From contig CAVTXL010000003.1 of assembly GCA_963738665.1 (NCBI GenBank), positions 434,001-498,000 on the forward strand: a stretch of 64,000 nt of DNA. Direction: 5' to 3'. This document shows, piece by piece, positions 1 to 9,176 of this stretch (within the stretch, counting starts at the first letter, position 1; each line of letters starts with the position of its first letter). The translations under genes and the position numbers were made by a program. Below the pieces are notes generated by a model. That model worked only from the letters and a program-made list of their open reading frames with translations. It did no database searches and had not been told where the DNA came from. Origin of the DNA: JABDGM01 sp963738665 (GTDB lineage: Bacteria; Planctomycetota; Planctomycetia; Pirellulales; Lacipirellulaceae).

Positions 1-787
1 GAAGCGGCGGGCGTCGATCGCGGCGAGATCGATCTCGTCGTGCTGGGCACCCTCTCTCCCGATTATCTGTTGCCCGCAACGGCAACCACCGTACAGGATC
101 AGCTCGGCCTCAACTGCGCCGCGATGGACCTCTCCGCGGCCTGCGCCGGGTTTCTTTACGCATTGGTCACCGGCGTGCCAGTTCATCGCCGCCGGCACGA
201 GCAAATACGCGCTGGTGATCGGCGCCGACACGAACAGTCGCGTGATGAATCCTGAAGACAAGAAAACCTATCCGCTGTTTGGCGACGGCGCGGCGCTGTG
301 CTGCTGGCGAAGGGCAGCGCTGAGCAGGGACTCGCTGAGTTACACGCTCGGCGCCGACGGCGCGGGCACCGAGCTGTTGATTCGGCCCGCGGGCGGCTCG
401 CGGATGCCGCTGGCCTTGTCGTGCCCGACCAGCCCGGAGTGGTTCGTCAAAATGGACGGCCGGCCGGTGTTCAAATGGGCCGTGCGGTTGCTCGAAGATT
501 CCACACGGCAGGTGCTGTCCGCGGTCGGCTTCGATACGGCCGACGTCGACGTCTGGCTCTTGCACCAGGCCAACATTCGCATTCTCGACGCCGCGATCGA
601 CGCCCTCGGCATCAATCGCGCCAAAGTCGTCACCCATCTCGATCGTTATGGAAACACATCAGCCGGCAGCGTGCCGATCGCGCTTGACGAATCGCTCCGC
701 GCCGGCCGCTTCGACCGCGGCGACCTGCTCCTCATGAGCGGCTTCGGCGGCGGCCTCTCGTGGGGCACGGCCCTGGTGCGGTGGTGA
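1..787 (+). CDS. fabH: 3-oxoacyl-ACP synthase III (FabH-like), 5'-partial, frameshifted
   Basis: KASIII-type condensing enzyme that would join acetyl-CoA to malonyl-ACP at the start of fatty-acid synthesis in the cytoplasm. The reading frame enters from the left edge. It shows the nucleophile region DLSAACAGF, the histidine motif LLHQANIRIL and the asparagine motif YGNTSAG, so all three members of the Cys-His-Asn triad are visible. The frame breaks near 170-180, and a pair of compensating shifts lies near 290-335, where LLAKGSAEQGL is found in another frame. These look like sequencing indels, because the protein is otherwise collinear with the family to its C-terminus. A strong hairpin terminator follows. 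FabH-like enzymes for other acyl starters cannot be excluded. Confidence 0.85.
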   Translation, partial: KRRASIAARSISSCWAPSLPIICCPQRQPPYRISSASTAPRWTSPRPAPGFFTHWSPACQFIAAGTSKYALVIGADTNSRVMNPEDKKTYPLFGDGAALCCWRRAALSRDSLSYTLGADGAGTELLIRPAGGSRMPLALSCPTSPEWFVKMDGRPVFKWAVRLLEDSTRQVLSAVGFDTADVDVWLLHQANIRILDAAIDALGINRAKVVTHLDRYGNTSAGSVPIALDESLRAGRFDRGDLLLMSGFGGGLSWGTALVRW

Positions 788-805
788 GCTCATTGGATAT
801 CCATT

Positions 806-840
806 TAGCCCCCGGCAATTCGCCGGGGGCTAATTTTGTT
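806..840 (+). terminator. Rho-independent terminator after fabH
   Basis: Perfect 11-bp stem (TAGCCCCCGGC pairing with GCCGGGGGCTA) around a 5-nt loop, followed by ATTTTGTT. It starts 18 bp after the fabH stop and ends about 18 bp before the pepF start, so pepF must be transcribed from within or beyond it or by read-through. Confidence 0.75.
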
Positions 841-858
841 GAAAAAGGTCATACGTTG

Positions 859-2662
859 ATGCCCAAAACCAAAAAACTTCCCCCCCGCCGCGACGTCAAA
901 CCGGCCGACACGTGGGACCTGTCGAGCCTGTTCAAGAACGACGCCGAGTGGGAGAAGGCGTTCAAGAAATGGGAACGCGAAATCCCCAAGTACGCGCAGT
1001 TCCGCGGCACGCTCGGCGATGGCCCGACTGCACTGGCCAAGTGCCTGGCGTTTGACAGCGATTTCGAACGGGCCGGCGAGCGGCTGGGCAGCTACGCCCA
1101 TTTGAAGACGGCCGAGGATATGGCCAACAGCGATTATCAGCGGATGATCGGCCGCTACGATCACGCCGTCACTCACGCGGCCGAGGCGGCCAGTTTCATC
1201 CGGCCCGAGATTCTCGCCCTGCCGGCTAAGAAGCTCAAGGAATACCTGGCCGCCAAGCCGCTGGACCGCTTCCGGCTGACACTTGAACGATTGATAAGGT
1301 ATAAACCTCATACACTGAGCCCGGCCGAAGAAAAGCTCTTGGCGATGCAGCACGAGATGGCCGACGCTGCCGATCGCGTATTTCGCCAATTGACGGATGC
1401 CGACTTCAAATTCGGCCTGTGCAAAAACGAGAAGGGCGAGAACGTCGAGCTCTCTCACGCGTCGTTTTCCAGTTTCTTGCGCTCGCCCAGCCGCGACCGT
1501 GCGGCGAAATGCCTTCGAACAATACTTCTCCCAATATCAGGCGCACGAAAACGCGCTGGCCGCCGCATACTCCAGCTCCGTGCAAAAAGACGTCTACTAC
1601 GCCCGCGCCCGCAATTACCCCAGCGCCCGCGAGGCCTCGCTGTTTCAGGACAACGTGCCGGTGGCCGTGTACGACAGCTTGATCGACGCCGTCCGCGCGA
1701 AGCTGCCCGCCGTCTACAAATATCTCGAGCTGCGCCGCAAGAAGATGAAGCTCCGCGACATTCGCCACTACGACACCTACGTGCCGATTCTCAGCGAGCT
1801 CGATACGCAGCACACGTGGGACCAGGCCGTCCGCGCGGTGCTGACTTCGCTCGAGCCACTCGGCGACGAATACGGCCGCGTGCTGGCCGAGGGCCTGGGC
1901 GGTCGCTGGTGCGACCGATACCCGAACCAGGGCAAACGCAGCGGCGCGTTCAGCAGCGGCAGCTACGACGGCTGGCCCTACATTTTGATGAACTACCAGC
2001 CCGACGTGCTCGACCATGTGTTCACCCTGACGCACGAAGCGGGCCACTCGATGCACACTTATTTCTCGGCCAGGCATCAGCCGTTCGAGCATTACAATTA
2101 CACTATTTTCGTGGCCGAGGTGGCCAGCACGTTCAACGAGCAGCTTTTGAGCCGGCACTTGATGCAGAAGGCCAAGAGCGACAAAGAGCGGGCCTACCTC
2201 ATCAACCGCGAAATCGATGCGATCCGGGGCACAATCATCCGCCAGACGATGTTCGCCGAGTTCGAAAAGAATTCGCACGAAATGGTCGAAGCGGGCGAAC
2301 CGCTGACGGTGGAATGCGTCAAGGACGTGTACGCCCAATTGCTGGAGGCCTACTTCGGGCCGGATTTCAAGATCGACGAACAGCTCAAGCTGGAAGGCCT
2401 CCGCATCCCGCATTTTTATCACGCGTTTTACGTCTACAAGTATGCGACCGGCCTCTCTGCGGCGATCGCCCTGAGCGAGCGCGTCACCAACGGCGGCCAG
2501 CGCGAGCTCGACGATTATCTCTCGTTCCTCAAGGGCGGCTCCTCAAAATGGCCGCTCGACTTACTCAAAGACGCCGGCGTCGACATGACGAAGCCGACGC
2601 CGGTGAAGACGGCGCTTAACTATTTCGAGCGGCTGGTGGAAGAACTGGATGAGCTCTTGTGA
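859..2662 (+). CDS. pepF: Oligoendopeptidase F (M3B family), frameshifted
   Basis: Zinc metallopeptidase that degrades short peptides in the cytoplasm. The M3 catalytic motif HEAGHSMH is visible near 2035, followed by the helix with FVAEVASTFNE, which supplies the third zinc ligand. The ATG at 859 gives the usual N-terminus (DTWDLSSLF). Total length of about 600 residues matches the family. The frame changes once near 1498, in the run CGTGCGGCGAAATG. Before this point the protein reads to SHASFSSFLRSP, after it to RRNAFEQYFSQY. Both halves are conserved, so this is one gene with an indel, probably an error. It is monocistronic as far as can be seen. Confidence 0.9.
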
Positions 2663-2862
2663 TGTGGATTACCGGCTCGACAGCCGGGCGAATAGCAGTG
2701 AACAAAGAACCGGCGATTCGCCCGCACAACGTGCAGGCGTAAATGGCACGAAGCGGGACAACTCACGTGAGCAGCAATGCGCCCGTTCTGGCTTCGTTGG
2801 CAACTAACGAGTAAGATACCATGTGAGTGTCCGACTTCCGCTAATTGATTTGGAGAAGCATC

Positions 2863-3636
2863 ATGCCGTCGCCGGTTCCCGGAATGAACCCTTACCTTGA
2901 GCAGCCGGACGTTTGGCATGATTTTCATCAAAGATTCGTGCCGAGAATCGCCGAATCGCTGGCGACGCCGATTCGCCCAGGCTATATCACCAAGGTCGAC
3001 GAACACGTATATATTCACGAACTGCCTGGCGATGAACGAATGTTGCTTGGTCGACCGGACATTGCGGTCGCGCATTCTGGCCAACGACAGGCGAACACGG
3101 CGGTTGTTCACGCCGTCGATGCGCCAGCATTTGGAGTCATTCCGCTGGGCATCGACGCCGTCCACGAATCGTTCATTGAAATCCGCGACCGCGAGACGCG
3201 TGAGGTCGTCACCGTGATCGAGCTGCTGAGCCCAACCAACAAAACACCCGGCGCCGATCGCGAGCAATACGTCGGCAAGCGAATAGCAATCCTTGCCTGC
3301 AACACGCATCTCGTGGAGATCGATCTCGTGCGCGGCGGCGAGCGGATGCCGGTGCACGACTTGCCCGCCTGCGATTACGTCGTCCTGGTCAGCCGCAGTT
3401 ACGAGCGGCCTCGCGTCGAGCTCTGGCCGTTCACGCTGCGCGAGCCTCTGCCGTTAATTCCAGTTCCGCTGCGCATGGGCGACCGCGACGCCACGCTCGA
3501 TTTGGGAAGGCTGTTCCAAGAACAATTCGATGCCGCCGGGTACGAAGATTACGTCTATCGCAACTCGCCCCAGCCGCCGCTTGGCCGATCGGACGCCGAA
3601 TGGACGTCACAACAAATCGCGCCGATTGGCAGATGA
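2863..3636 (+). CDS. DUF4058 family protein
   Basis: A 257-residue protein beginning MPSPVPGMNPYLE, the hallmark opening of DUF4058 proteins, which are common in planctomycetes and cyanobacteria. Further family features are VWHDFHQRF near residue 20, the VIELLSPTNK motif near residue 122 and a C-terminal LDLGRLFQEQFDAAGY stretch. The VIELLSPTNK block resembles the active-site region of PD-(D/E)XK-type nuclease folds, but the function of the family is unknown. The start is fixed by GGAGAAG at 2852-2858, five bases before the ATG. It stands alone between pepF and a small toxin-antitoxin-like pair. Confidence 0.85.
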   Translation: MPSPVPGMNPYLEQPDVWHDFHQRFVPRIAESLATPIRPGYITKVDEHVYIHELPGDERMLLGRPDIAVAHSGQRQANTAVVHAVDAPAFGVIPLGIDAVHESFIEIRDRETREVVTVIELLSPTNKTPGADREQYVGKRIAILACNTHLVEIDLVRGGERMPVHDLPACDYVVLVSRSYERPRVELWPFTLREPLPLIPVPLRMGDRDATLDLGRLFQEQFDAAGYEDYVYRNSPQPPLGRSDAEWTSQQIAPIGR

Positions 3637-3659
3637 CTCTTGCGATCGGCGTTTTGTTG

Positions 3660-3690
3660 TTGTACTTGAATTCGTGGCACCAGCTATAAT
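3660..3690 (+). promoter_or_regulatory. Possible promoter for the small two-gene module
   Basis: A consensus TATAAT lies at 3685-3690, 21 bp before the start of the small gene at 3712. The best upstream partner is TTGTAC at 3660-3665 with a long 19-bp spacer, so only the -10 element is convincing. Confidence 0.35.
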
Positions 3691-3711
3691 TCTAAAAGGC
3701 GTCGTTCCGCA

Positions 3712-3969
3712 ATGCAGTACGTCCGCATTATTTGGGACGATGATGAGAATCCCGATGGCAACGTGCAGCACATCGCAGAGCATGGCTTGACCATTGAAGA
3801 CATCGAGCATGTGCTGCAGAATACCAGCGAAGAGAATACCAGCCGCAGCACAGGGAGACCGTGTTGTTTTGGCTACACGCCAGGCGGCGATTATATTATT
3901 GTCGTGTTCGAACTTATCGACGACGATTCGATTTATCCAGTGACGGCTTATGAAGTGCCAGAGGCGTAG
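3712..3969 (+). CDS. Small BrnT/DUF4258-like protein (possible toxin)
   Basis: An 85-residue acidic protein with the pattern IIWDD-x-GNVQHIAEHGLTIEDIEHVL followed by a GYTPGGDYIIVVFEL strand. This fold pattern (short strand, helix around an EHG motif, then strands) resembles BrnT-like or DUF4258-like RNase toxins, but I see no motif that proves activity. It is followed after 11 bp by an XRE-type HTH gene, the usual arrangement for toxin-antitoxin pairs. A TATAAT box precedes it. The function is inferred from context only. Confidence 0.55.
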   Translation: MQYVRIIWDDDENPDGNVQHIAEHGLTIEDIEHVLQNTSEENTSRSTGRPCCFGYTPGGDYIIVVFELIDDDSIYPVTAYEVPEA

Positions 3970-3980
3970 GACGGCAAGTA

Positions 3981-4319
3981 ATGGAAAAAAGAAAAATTAC
4001 CGAACGCGTTCGTTCATCCGGTCCGCAAACGGCTGATGAGCGTCGGCGGCTACAGGACATCCGCGATAGTATTACAGACGAGTTTCCGCCCCTAGAGCCT
4101 CCGCGACTTCAGCCGGTGGCCACCGGCGTTGGCTTTCAGATTCGGACCGCCCGTGAATCACAAGGCTTGACGTGGAACGCACTCGCCGCCAAGGCCGGAC
4201 TGAAAAGTGATAACGTTGTTCGCGACATTGAATACGGACGCGAAGTAACGCTATCGAACATCGAAGCAGTCGCAGCTGCGCTGGGGCTGAGGTTGGAACT
4301 TGTGGAACAGGCTGGGTGA
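3981..4319 (+). CDS. XRE-family helix-turn-helix protein (possible antitoxin)
   Basis: A 112-residue protein with an N-terminal linker of about 50 residues and a C-terminal XRE-type HTH: FQIRTARESQGLTWNALAAKAGL, then a second helix and LSNIEAVAAALGL. It probably binds DNA and represses its own operon with the preceding small protein, with which it is spaced by 11 bp. The antitoxin role is inferred from the arrangement and is not proven by sequence. Confidence 0.65.
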   Translation: MEKRKITERVRSSGPQTADERRRLQDIRDSITDEFPPLEPPRLQPVATGVGFQIRTARESQGLTWNALAAKAGLKSDNVVRDIEYGREVTLSNIEAVAAALGLRLELVEQAG

Positions 4320-4375
4320 CCTGCTGCGACGCGATCTTACCCGCCTTCGCGTTCGCTCGATTGCCCCTAAATGGA

Positions 4376-5172
4376 TCATCTTAATTCGCCCTCCTTCGCA
4401 AACTTCGTTGCGGTTTCTCGTGATCGCGGCGCCGGGCGCGTGATGATCGCGGTGACGATCACGCCCATCACCAGGCCAACCAGCGACACGCCGATCAGAA
4501 GCCAGGGCGCATTCTGCTTGTCGTACTCCTCCAGTCCGTGGCTGAGGTTCATGCCGAAGATCGCCGTCAGCGTGGCGATCGGAAAGAACAGGGCCACCAG
4601 CACGTTCAGCCGGTGCGCGGCCGCGGTCATTTGCCGGCTGCTCTCGGCCTGCAGCTCGGCCTGACGGGCGATGGCGAAATCGAGGCCGTTCTTGGCGTCG
4701 TCGTACAGCAGCTCGGCCCGGCGTGCGATTTCGTAGGCCTCGTCGCGGGCAACGATAAGTGGCCGCTCGCCGGGCAGCGCCTCGCGGGCCTTTTGCACTA
4801 CCGCAAGCAGGTTTCGCGCAGCCCGCGAGAGCGGCGTTAGTTGATCGAGCAGCTCGAAGTACTCACCGCGGTTTGGGCCGCTTCCTCGCGATGTTCGAGC
4901 GATTCCATCATTGCGCGATATTCGGCCAAGTGCTCCGTGAGCGACGACGTCCGCTCGGCCCGCGGCGCCCCTTTCCAAGCGCCGCCCGGATCGCGCCAGT
5001 AGAACCGCCCGCGGCGGCCCGCTTCATCGGCGCCCGGCGGCGCATGCAGCACCAAGAGCACGTGCCCGTCGGCCTGCATCAGGCGTTGCCGCCCGGCCCT
5101 GTCGCCGAGCCGCTCGCGAAAAACATTCGGCACGCTCCAATCACTGGGCAGTAAAGGAGTCTTGGAATTCAT
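4376..5172 (-). CDS. CorA-family divalent cation transporter, frameshifted
   Basis: An inner-membrane magnesium/cobalt channel-type protein of about 265 residues. The signature GMN (in IFGMNLSHG) follows the first transmembrane helix (LNVLVALFFPIATLTAIF), and a second helix (LLIGVSLVGLVMGVIVTAII) is close to the C-terminus, as in CorA. The N-terminal cytoplasmic part is shorter than in classical CorA. The start at 5172 has AGGAGG eight bases upstream. The frame breaks near 4866-4875, where AAQTAVS switches to GEYFELLDQLTPL, probably an indel error. Substrate specificity cannot be read from the sequence. Confidence 0.8.
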
Positions 5173-5370
5173 AGGCGACCTCCTGTTTTGACACTTGCAA
5201 TTCGTCGCCCCCAGAGCAATGTTGGTGCGCTCTTGGCACGCGAAATCGCGCGTGGATGGAAGCCAATCTTAACGCCGGCGCCGCGAATAGCAATCGGCGG
5301 CCTTAACGGCGGGAACAGCCGATCCGAAATCAATCGCACGCGGGACTGGCGTGCACCGACGCGCGGCCGG

Positions 5371-6473
5371 CTAACGTGATATCCACAGAAACACCGTACC
5401 CGCTTCGTCGGTGCGAAGCTGACAGCCGAGCCGCGCTGCGCGAGCACGCGTTCGAGCAGACGCATGTAAGAAATCTGCGAGTGCTCGACTTTGATTTTGA
5501 TCTCGGCCGGCCGAATGCCGGCGGCCGCGAGATACGAATGGTCGACGAAATACGGCAGTTTCAATCGCGGGCCGATCGCATCGATTGATTCGGCAAGTGT
5601 ATAGCCGTCGATCTCCGCATTGATGCGATTGAACATCGATGGGGCTGTCGCCCCAGGGGCCGTTTCGGGTTGCCAGCCAACGGGCCAGTTCTTTTGATGG
5701 ATATCACTGATCTTTCCCGCGTGATCGTCCTCCGTGGCGACAGGCGGCCCGCCTGTCGGGCGAACGGCAGACGAGCCGCCTGCCGCCACGCGATACACGA
5801 CGGGTTGTCCGCGGATTTTCTCCGGGCGGAACGCCAATCCAAAATTGCGCAGCTGCATCGCCAGGGCCGTGCCGGCCGACAGGCCCTTCAACTCGTCCGG
5901 AGACTCCGCAGCCTGCCGCAGCACGCTGTCGGCCGCCGGATCGATTACCACGCGCTGCTTGAATTTGGCCTGCAGACGGTCGACCACATCGTTCGGGCGC
6001 TGACCCTTCGTTTCAAAATCTACCGGTTGGGAAAGATCGGCCAGCACGGCTTTCATTTCCTGTTCGGTCAGACCAAACAGGCCTTGGGGCGCCGTCAGCC
6101 GCTCGTTGCCGTCGGCCGAGAGGCGGGCGAAGTAGTCCTTGAGCCTGTTGCTGTCGCTGCGCGTAAACGATTCGCCCGGAAGCTGAAGCCGTTCGCGGGA
6201 GGTCAGCACGCCGACAACATGGTACTGCGGCCGCTCGGCCGAGCCGCGATTGACCACCGCCGGGGCATCGCCCGGCCGCTGGCCGCGGATTTGCACGTTT
6301 TCGATTCCAAGCTGCGTGAGGAGTTGCAGCCACTGTTGTGGCGCGGTAATTTGCAAGCCGCTTTCGGTGACGATCTCGAGCTCAATCGTCGGCGCGGCCG
6401 CGGCGCCGTTCGCGCCGGCCAAGATCAGCAATAGGCGCAGGCGTACGGGGGCATTTTTCGTCGCATAACGCAA
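5371..6473 (-). CDS. Secreted protein of unknown function with secretin-N/STN-like C-terminal part, frameshifted
   Basis: About 365 residues with a short N-terminal hydrophobic segment (LRLLLILAGANG), so probably exported. The C-terminal stretch TLAESIDAIGPRLKLPYFVDH with VLAQLGCQLRTDEAGTVFLW is typical of STN-like short domains in planctomycete exported proteins. The frame must shift near 5440. The corrected frame then ends at the TAG at 5371-5373. The only in-frame start is a TTG at 6473 inside the 8-bp duplication left by the neighbouring IS. An ATG at 6466 would give a cleaner signal peptide if the T5 run at 6453-6457 lacks one base. No enzymatic motif was recognised. Confidence 0.6.
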
Positions 6474-6476
6474 TTA
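6469..6476. repeat. Target-site duplication, left copy (CGCAATTA)
   Basis: Eight bases identical to 8070-8077 on the other side of the ISL3-type element. An 8-bp duplication is the normal size for this family. Confidence 0.8.
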
Positions 6477-6607
6477 GGGTCTTCAGAGGAATTAGTGGGT
6501 GAATAGCGGCGTAAGGCGGTTAGAGGGGCGACGTCGAGGCCCCTCAGGAATCTGAACAACAAAGCCTGGTTTGGCCAGTGCGAGGCAACGTCTATTGACG
6601 GGTCTAC

Positions 6608-6687
6608 GGCTTCGTCGTCCTTTCATCCGTCGGGGCCATGCGCTGTGCCCGGGGGTGAGCCCCGACGGATGAAAGGACGACGAAGCC
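6608..6687. repeat. 29-bp perfect inverted repeat inside the IS left end
   Basis: Arms 6608-6636 and 6659-6687 are perfectly complementary over 29 bp with a 22-nt loop. Key cores are CGTCGTCCTTTCATCCG and its complement. It could be a transcription block protecting the transposase gene or a small palindromic repeat nested in the IS. Confidence 0.75.
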
Positions 6688-6739
6688 TGACGAACCTGCC
6701 CAGAAAGGGAAGTTTTTGCAACGATTGAGGAAGAAGTAG

Positions 6740-6814
6740 AAGTGCATCCTGCGTGATCTTCGGTTATGGATGGTTTATCACAACTGTCCAGCCAAAGGCA
6801 CGCAGGATGCACTT
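6740..6814 (+). promoter_or_regulatory. 16-bp inverted repeat enclosing the transposase start codon
   Basis: AAGTGCATCCTGCGTG at 6740-6755 is perfectly complementary to 6799-6814. The right arm contains the transposase ATG at 6807-6809 and its GCAGG ribosome-binding region. A transcript entering from outside would fold this arm away, whereas one starting in the loop would not. This design is known to limit transposase synthesis in other IS families; here it is inferred. Confidence 0.55.
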
Positions 6815-8063
6815 GAAAACTATCCTCAATCGCGTCACCAATTACAAGTCGTTTGTGTTTGGAAAGATTACCTGGCAGGAGGATGCATTGACGCCGGCGG
6901 TTGACGTCGAGGTCCAACCTCGATCCAACGGGCGACCTGTTTGCTCGGGCTGCGGAAAACGACGCCCCGGATACGATACCATGCCGACACCGCGGCGGTT
7001 TGACTTCATTCCGCTGTGGGGCATAGCCGTCGTGTTCGTGTACTCGATGCGGCGGGTCGATTGCCCCGCCTGTGGAGTGAAGGTGGAGCGAGTTCCATGG
7101 GCCGAGGGGAAGAGCACGATGACGGTCGAATACGCGTGGTACTTGGCCAAGTGGGCGCGGCGGATGTCGTGGAAGGAAGTGTCCGAGGCGCTGCGTGTGA
7201 GCTGGGATCGCGTGTTTGCGGCGGTAAAACAAGCAGTGAACTGGGGTTTGGCGCGTCGGGATCTGGAATCCGTTGCTTCGATCGGCGTGGATGAAGTTCA
7301 GTGGCATCGGGGGCACAACTACCAAACGGTGGTGTATCAGATCGATGAAGACCAGAAACGGCTGCTGTGGATCGGCCCCGACCGAAAGGCAAAGACCTTG
7401 CTGCGGTTCTTCCGCTTTCTGGGCCAGGAGCGGACGGCACGGCTCGAGTTTATCTGCAGTGACATGTGGAAAGCGTACCTGAAGGTGATTGCCAAGAAGG
7501 CCTCCCACGCCGTACACATATTGGACCGGTTTCATGTCATGCAGCGGATGAACAAGGCCCTCGATGAAGTCCGAGCGGCCGAAGTCAAAGAGTTGAAACG
7601 AGATGGTTACGAACCTCACTTGCAAGGCGCCCGTTGGCTGCTCTTGAAGCGCCCCGAAAACCTCACCGAGAAGCAAACGATCAAACTTAACGAACTCCTG
7701 CAATACAACCTGAAGAGCGTTCGCAGTCATTTGATGAAGGAAGACTTTCAGCGATTCTGGGAATATTGGAGCCCCGGCTGGGCGGGCCGTTTCTTGGACC
7801 AATGGTGCACGCGCGCCATGCGCAGCAAGATCGAACCCATGAAGAAGGTGGCTCGCACACTGCGGGAACGACGGGAACTGATTCTGAATTGGTTTCGGGC
7901 CGAAGGACGCATATCTGCCGGAATCGTCGAGGGATTTAACAACAAACTCAAACTGATCACCAGAAAATCGTACGGCTTTCGGACCCAAGAAGCCTATGAA
8001 ATCGCCTTGTATCATAATCTCGCCGCATTACCTGAAAGAGAATTCACCCACGAATTCCTCTGA
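6807..8063 (+). CDS. ISL3-family transposase
   Basis: A 418-residue DDE transposase. The N-terminus has a four-cysteine zinc-finger-like region (CSGCGKRRPGYD and, further on, CPACGVK), then an HTH region and the catalytic core: D in IGVDEVQWHRG, D in ICSDMWKAYL and E in IVEGFNNKLK, the arrangement seen in ISL3 transposases. The reading frame is intact, and its stop codon (8061-8063) lies inside the right terminal inverted repeat. The start chosen is ATG 6807 (MHLKTILNRVTNY). An upstream extension to 6753 would translate through the stem-loop and is unlikely. Confidence 0.9.
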   Translation: MHLKTILNRVTNYKSFVFGKITWQEDALTPAVDVEVQPRSNGRPVCSGCGKRRPGYDTMPTPRRFDFIPLWGIAVVFVYSMRRVDCPACGVKVERVPWAEGKSTMTVEYAWYLAKWARRMSWKEVSEALRVSWDRVFAAVKQAVNWGLARRDLESVASIGVDEVQWHRGHNYQTVVYQIDEDQKRLLWIGPDRKAKTLLRFFRFLGQERTARLEFICSDMWKAYLKVIAKKASHAVHILDRFHVMQRMNKALDEVRAAEVKELKRDGYEPHLQGARWLLLKRPENLTEKQTIKLNELLQYNLKSVRSHLMKEDFQRFWEYWSPGWAGRFLDQWCTRAMRSKIEPMKKVARTLRERRELILNWFRAEGRISAGIVEGFNNKLKLITRKSYGFRTQEAYEIALYHNLAALPEREFTHEFL

Positions 8064-8069
8064 CGAGGC

Positions 8070-8077
8070 CGCAATTA
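8070..8077. repeat. Target-site duplication, right copy (CGCAATTA)
   Basis: Identical to 6469-6476. On the minus strand the right copy is part of TGCTATAATTGCG, which looks like an extended -10 element. It would have read toward the secreted-protein gene before the insertion. Confidence 0.8.
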
Positions 8078-8103
8078 TAGCACTCACTCGGAGAAATCAG
8101 TCC

Positions 8104-9102
8104 ATGCCACGTTTAGTGACACTCTTTACCGGTCAATGGGCCGATTTGACGTTGGAAGACATGTGCCGCAAGGCGAGTGATTTCGGCTACCAGGGCCTGG
8201 AGCTGGCCTGCTGGGGCGATCACTTCGAGGTGCAAAAGGCGGTCGACGATCCGAACTACGTGGCCGGGCGACGCGACCTGTTGGATCGCTACGATTTGCA
8301 GTGCCAGGCGATCAGCACGCACCTGGTCGGCCAGGCCGTGTGCGATCGGATCGACGAGCGGCACAAGGCCATCTTGCCGCCGTACGTGTGGGGCGACGGC
8401 GACCCGGCCGGCGTCAATCGCCGCGCGGCCGAAGACGTAAAGAACACGGCCCGCGCCGCCCAGCAGTTGGGCATCGGCGTCGTGAACGGTTTTACCGGTT
8501 CGAGCATTTGGCCGCTGTTGTATTCGTTTCCGCCGGTGCCCGAGTCGATGGTCGAAGCGGGCCTTCGCCAATTTGCCGAGCGGTGGAACCCGATCCTCGA
8601 CGTGTTCGGCGAATGCGGTGTGCGATTCGCCCTCGAGGTGCATCCGACAGAAATCGCGTTCGATATCGTCACCGCCCGCCGGGCCCTCGACGCCATCGAC
8701 AACCGCGAAGAATTCGGCTTCAATTTCGACCCCAGCCATTTGCACTGGCAGGGTGTTGACCCTGTCGAGTTCCTGCGCGAGTTTTCCGACCGCATCTATC
8801 ACGTACACGTGAAGGACGCGATCGTCACGCTCAACGGCAAAAGCGGCATCTTGAGCAGCCACTTAAATTTCGGCGACCCGCGCCGCGGCTGGGACTTCCG
8901 CTCGCCGGGCCGGGGCGGGGTGAACTTCGAGGAGATCATCCGCGCGCTGAACCAGATCGGCTACGACGGGCCCCTCTCAGTCGAGTGGGAAGACTGCGGC
9001 ATGAACCGCGAGCACGGCGCCCGCGAAGCGTGCGAATTCGTCAAGCGGCTCGATTTTGAGCCCAGCGGCGCGGCGTTCGACGCGGCGTTTGCGGAGCAGT
9101 AA
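8104..9102 (+). CDS. Sugar phosphate isomerase/epimerase family TIM barrel
   Basis: A 332-residue protein of the xylose isomerase-like/AP endonuclease 2 superfamily. Metal-ligand positions are visible as E in LEVHPTE, D and H in NFDPSHLHW, H in HVHVKD and E in SVEWED. The family includes inosose dehydratases, sugar epimerases and related enzymes, so the substrate is not predictable. The ATG at 8104 is preceded by GGAGAAA. Its upstream region was cut off by the IS insertion, so its native promoter may be altered. It appears to be monocistronic. Confidence 0.85.
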   Translation: MPRLVTLFTGQWADLTLEDMCRKASDFGYQGLELACWGDHFEVQKAVDDPNYVAGRRDLLDRYDLQCQAISTHLVGQAVCDRIDERHKAILPPYVWGDGDPAGVNRRAAEDVKNTARAAQQLGIGVVNGFTGSSIWPLLYSFPPVPESMVEAGLRQFAERWNPILDVFGECGVRFALEVHPTEIAFDIVTARRALDAIDNREEFGFNFDPSHLHWQGVDPVEFLREFSDRIYHVHVKDAIVTLNGKSGILSSHLNFGDPRRGWDFRSPGRGGVNFEEIIRALNQIGYDGPLSVEWEDCGMNREHGAREACEFVKRLDFEPSGAAFDAAFAEQ

Positions 9103-9176
9103 TTACGGGCCCGCCGTTTGCTTCGTGTGGTACAATAGTAAGAGAATGTTGCTGAACGTCGGACGTACCACTTCTG

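Larger units (their letters stand above)
6477..8069 (+). mobile_element. Complete ISL3-family insertion sequence
   Basis: A 1593-bp element bounded by imperfect 28-bp terminal inverted repeats (6477-6504 and 8042-8069, 24 of 28 positions matching) and flanked by the 8-bp duplication CGCAATTA. One intact transposase gene ends inside the right repeat. The 330-bp left non-coding part contains two large inverted repeats (6608-6687 and 6740-6814). The near-perfect ends, intact transposase and exact duplication suggest a fairly recent insertion. It lies in the short gap between two divergent genes. Confidence 0.85.

Noticed and set aside
6492..8015. A 507-codon frame opposite the transposase
   Set aside because: It is antisense to an intact ISL3 transposase with clear catalytic residues and has no family-like sequence.
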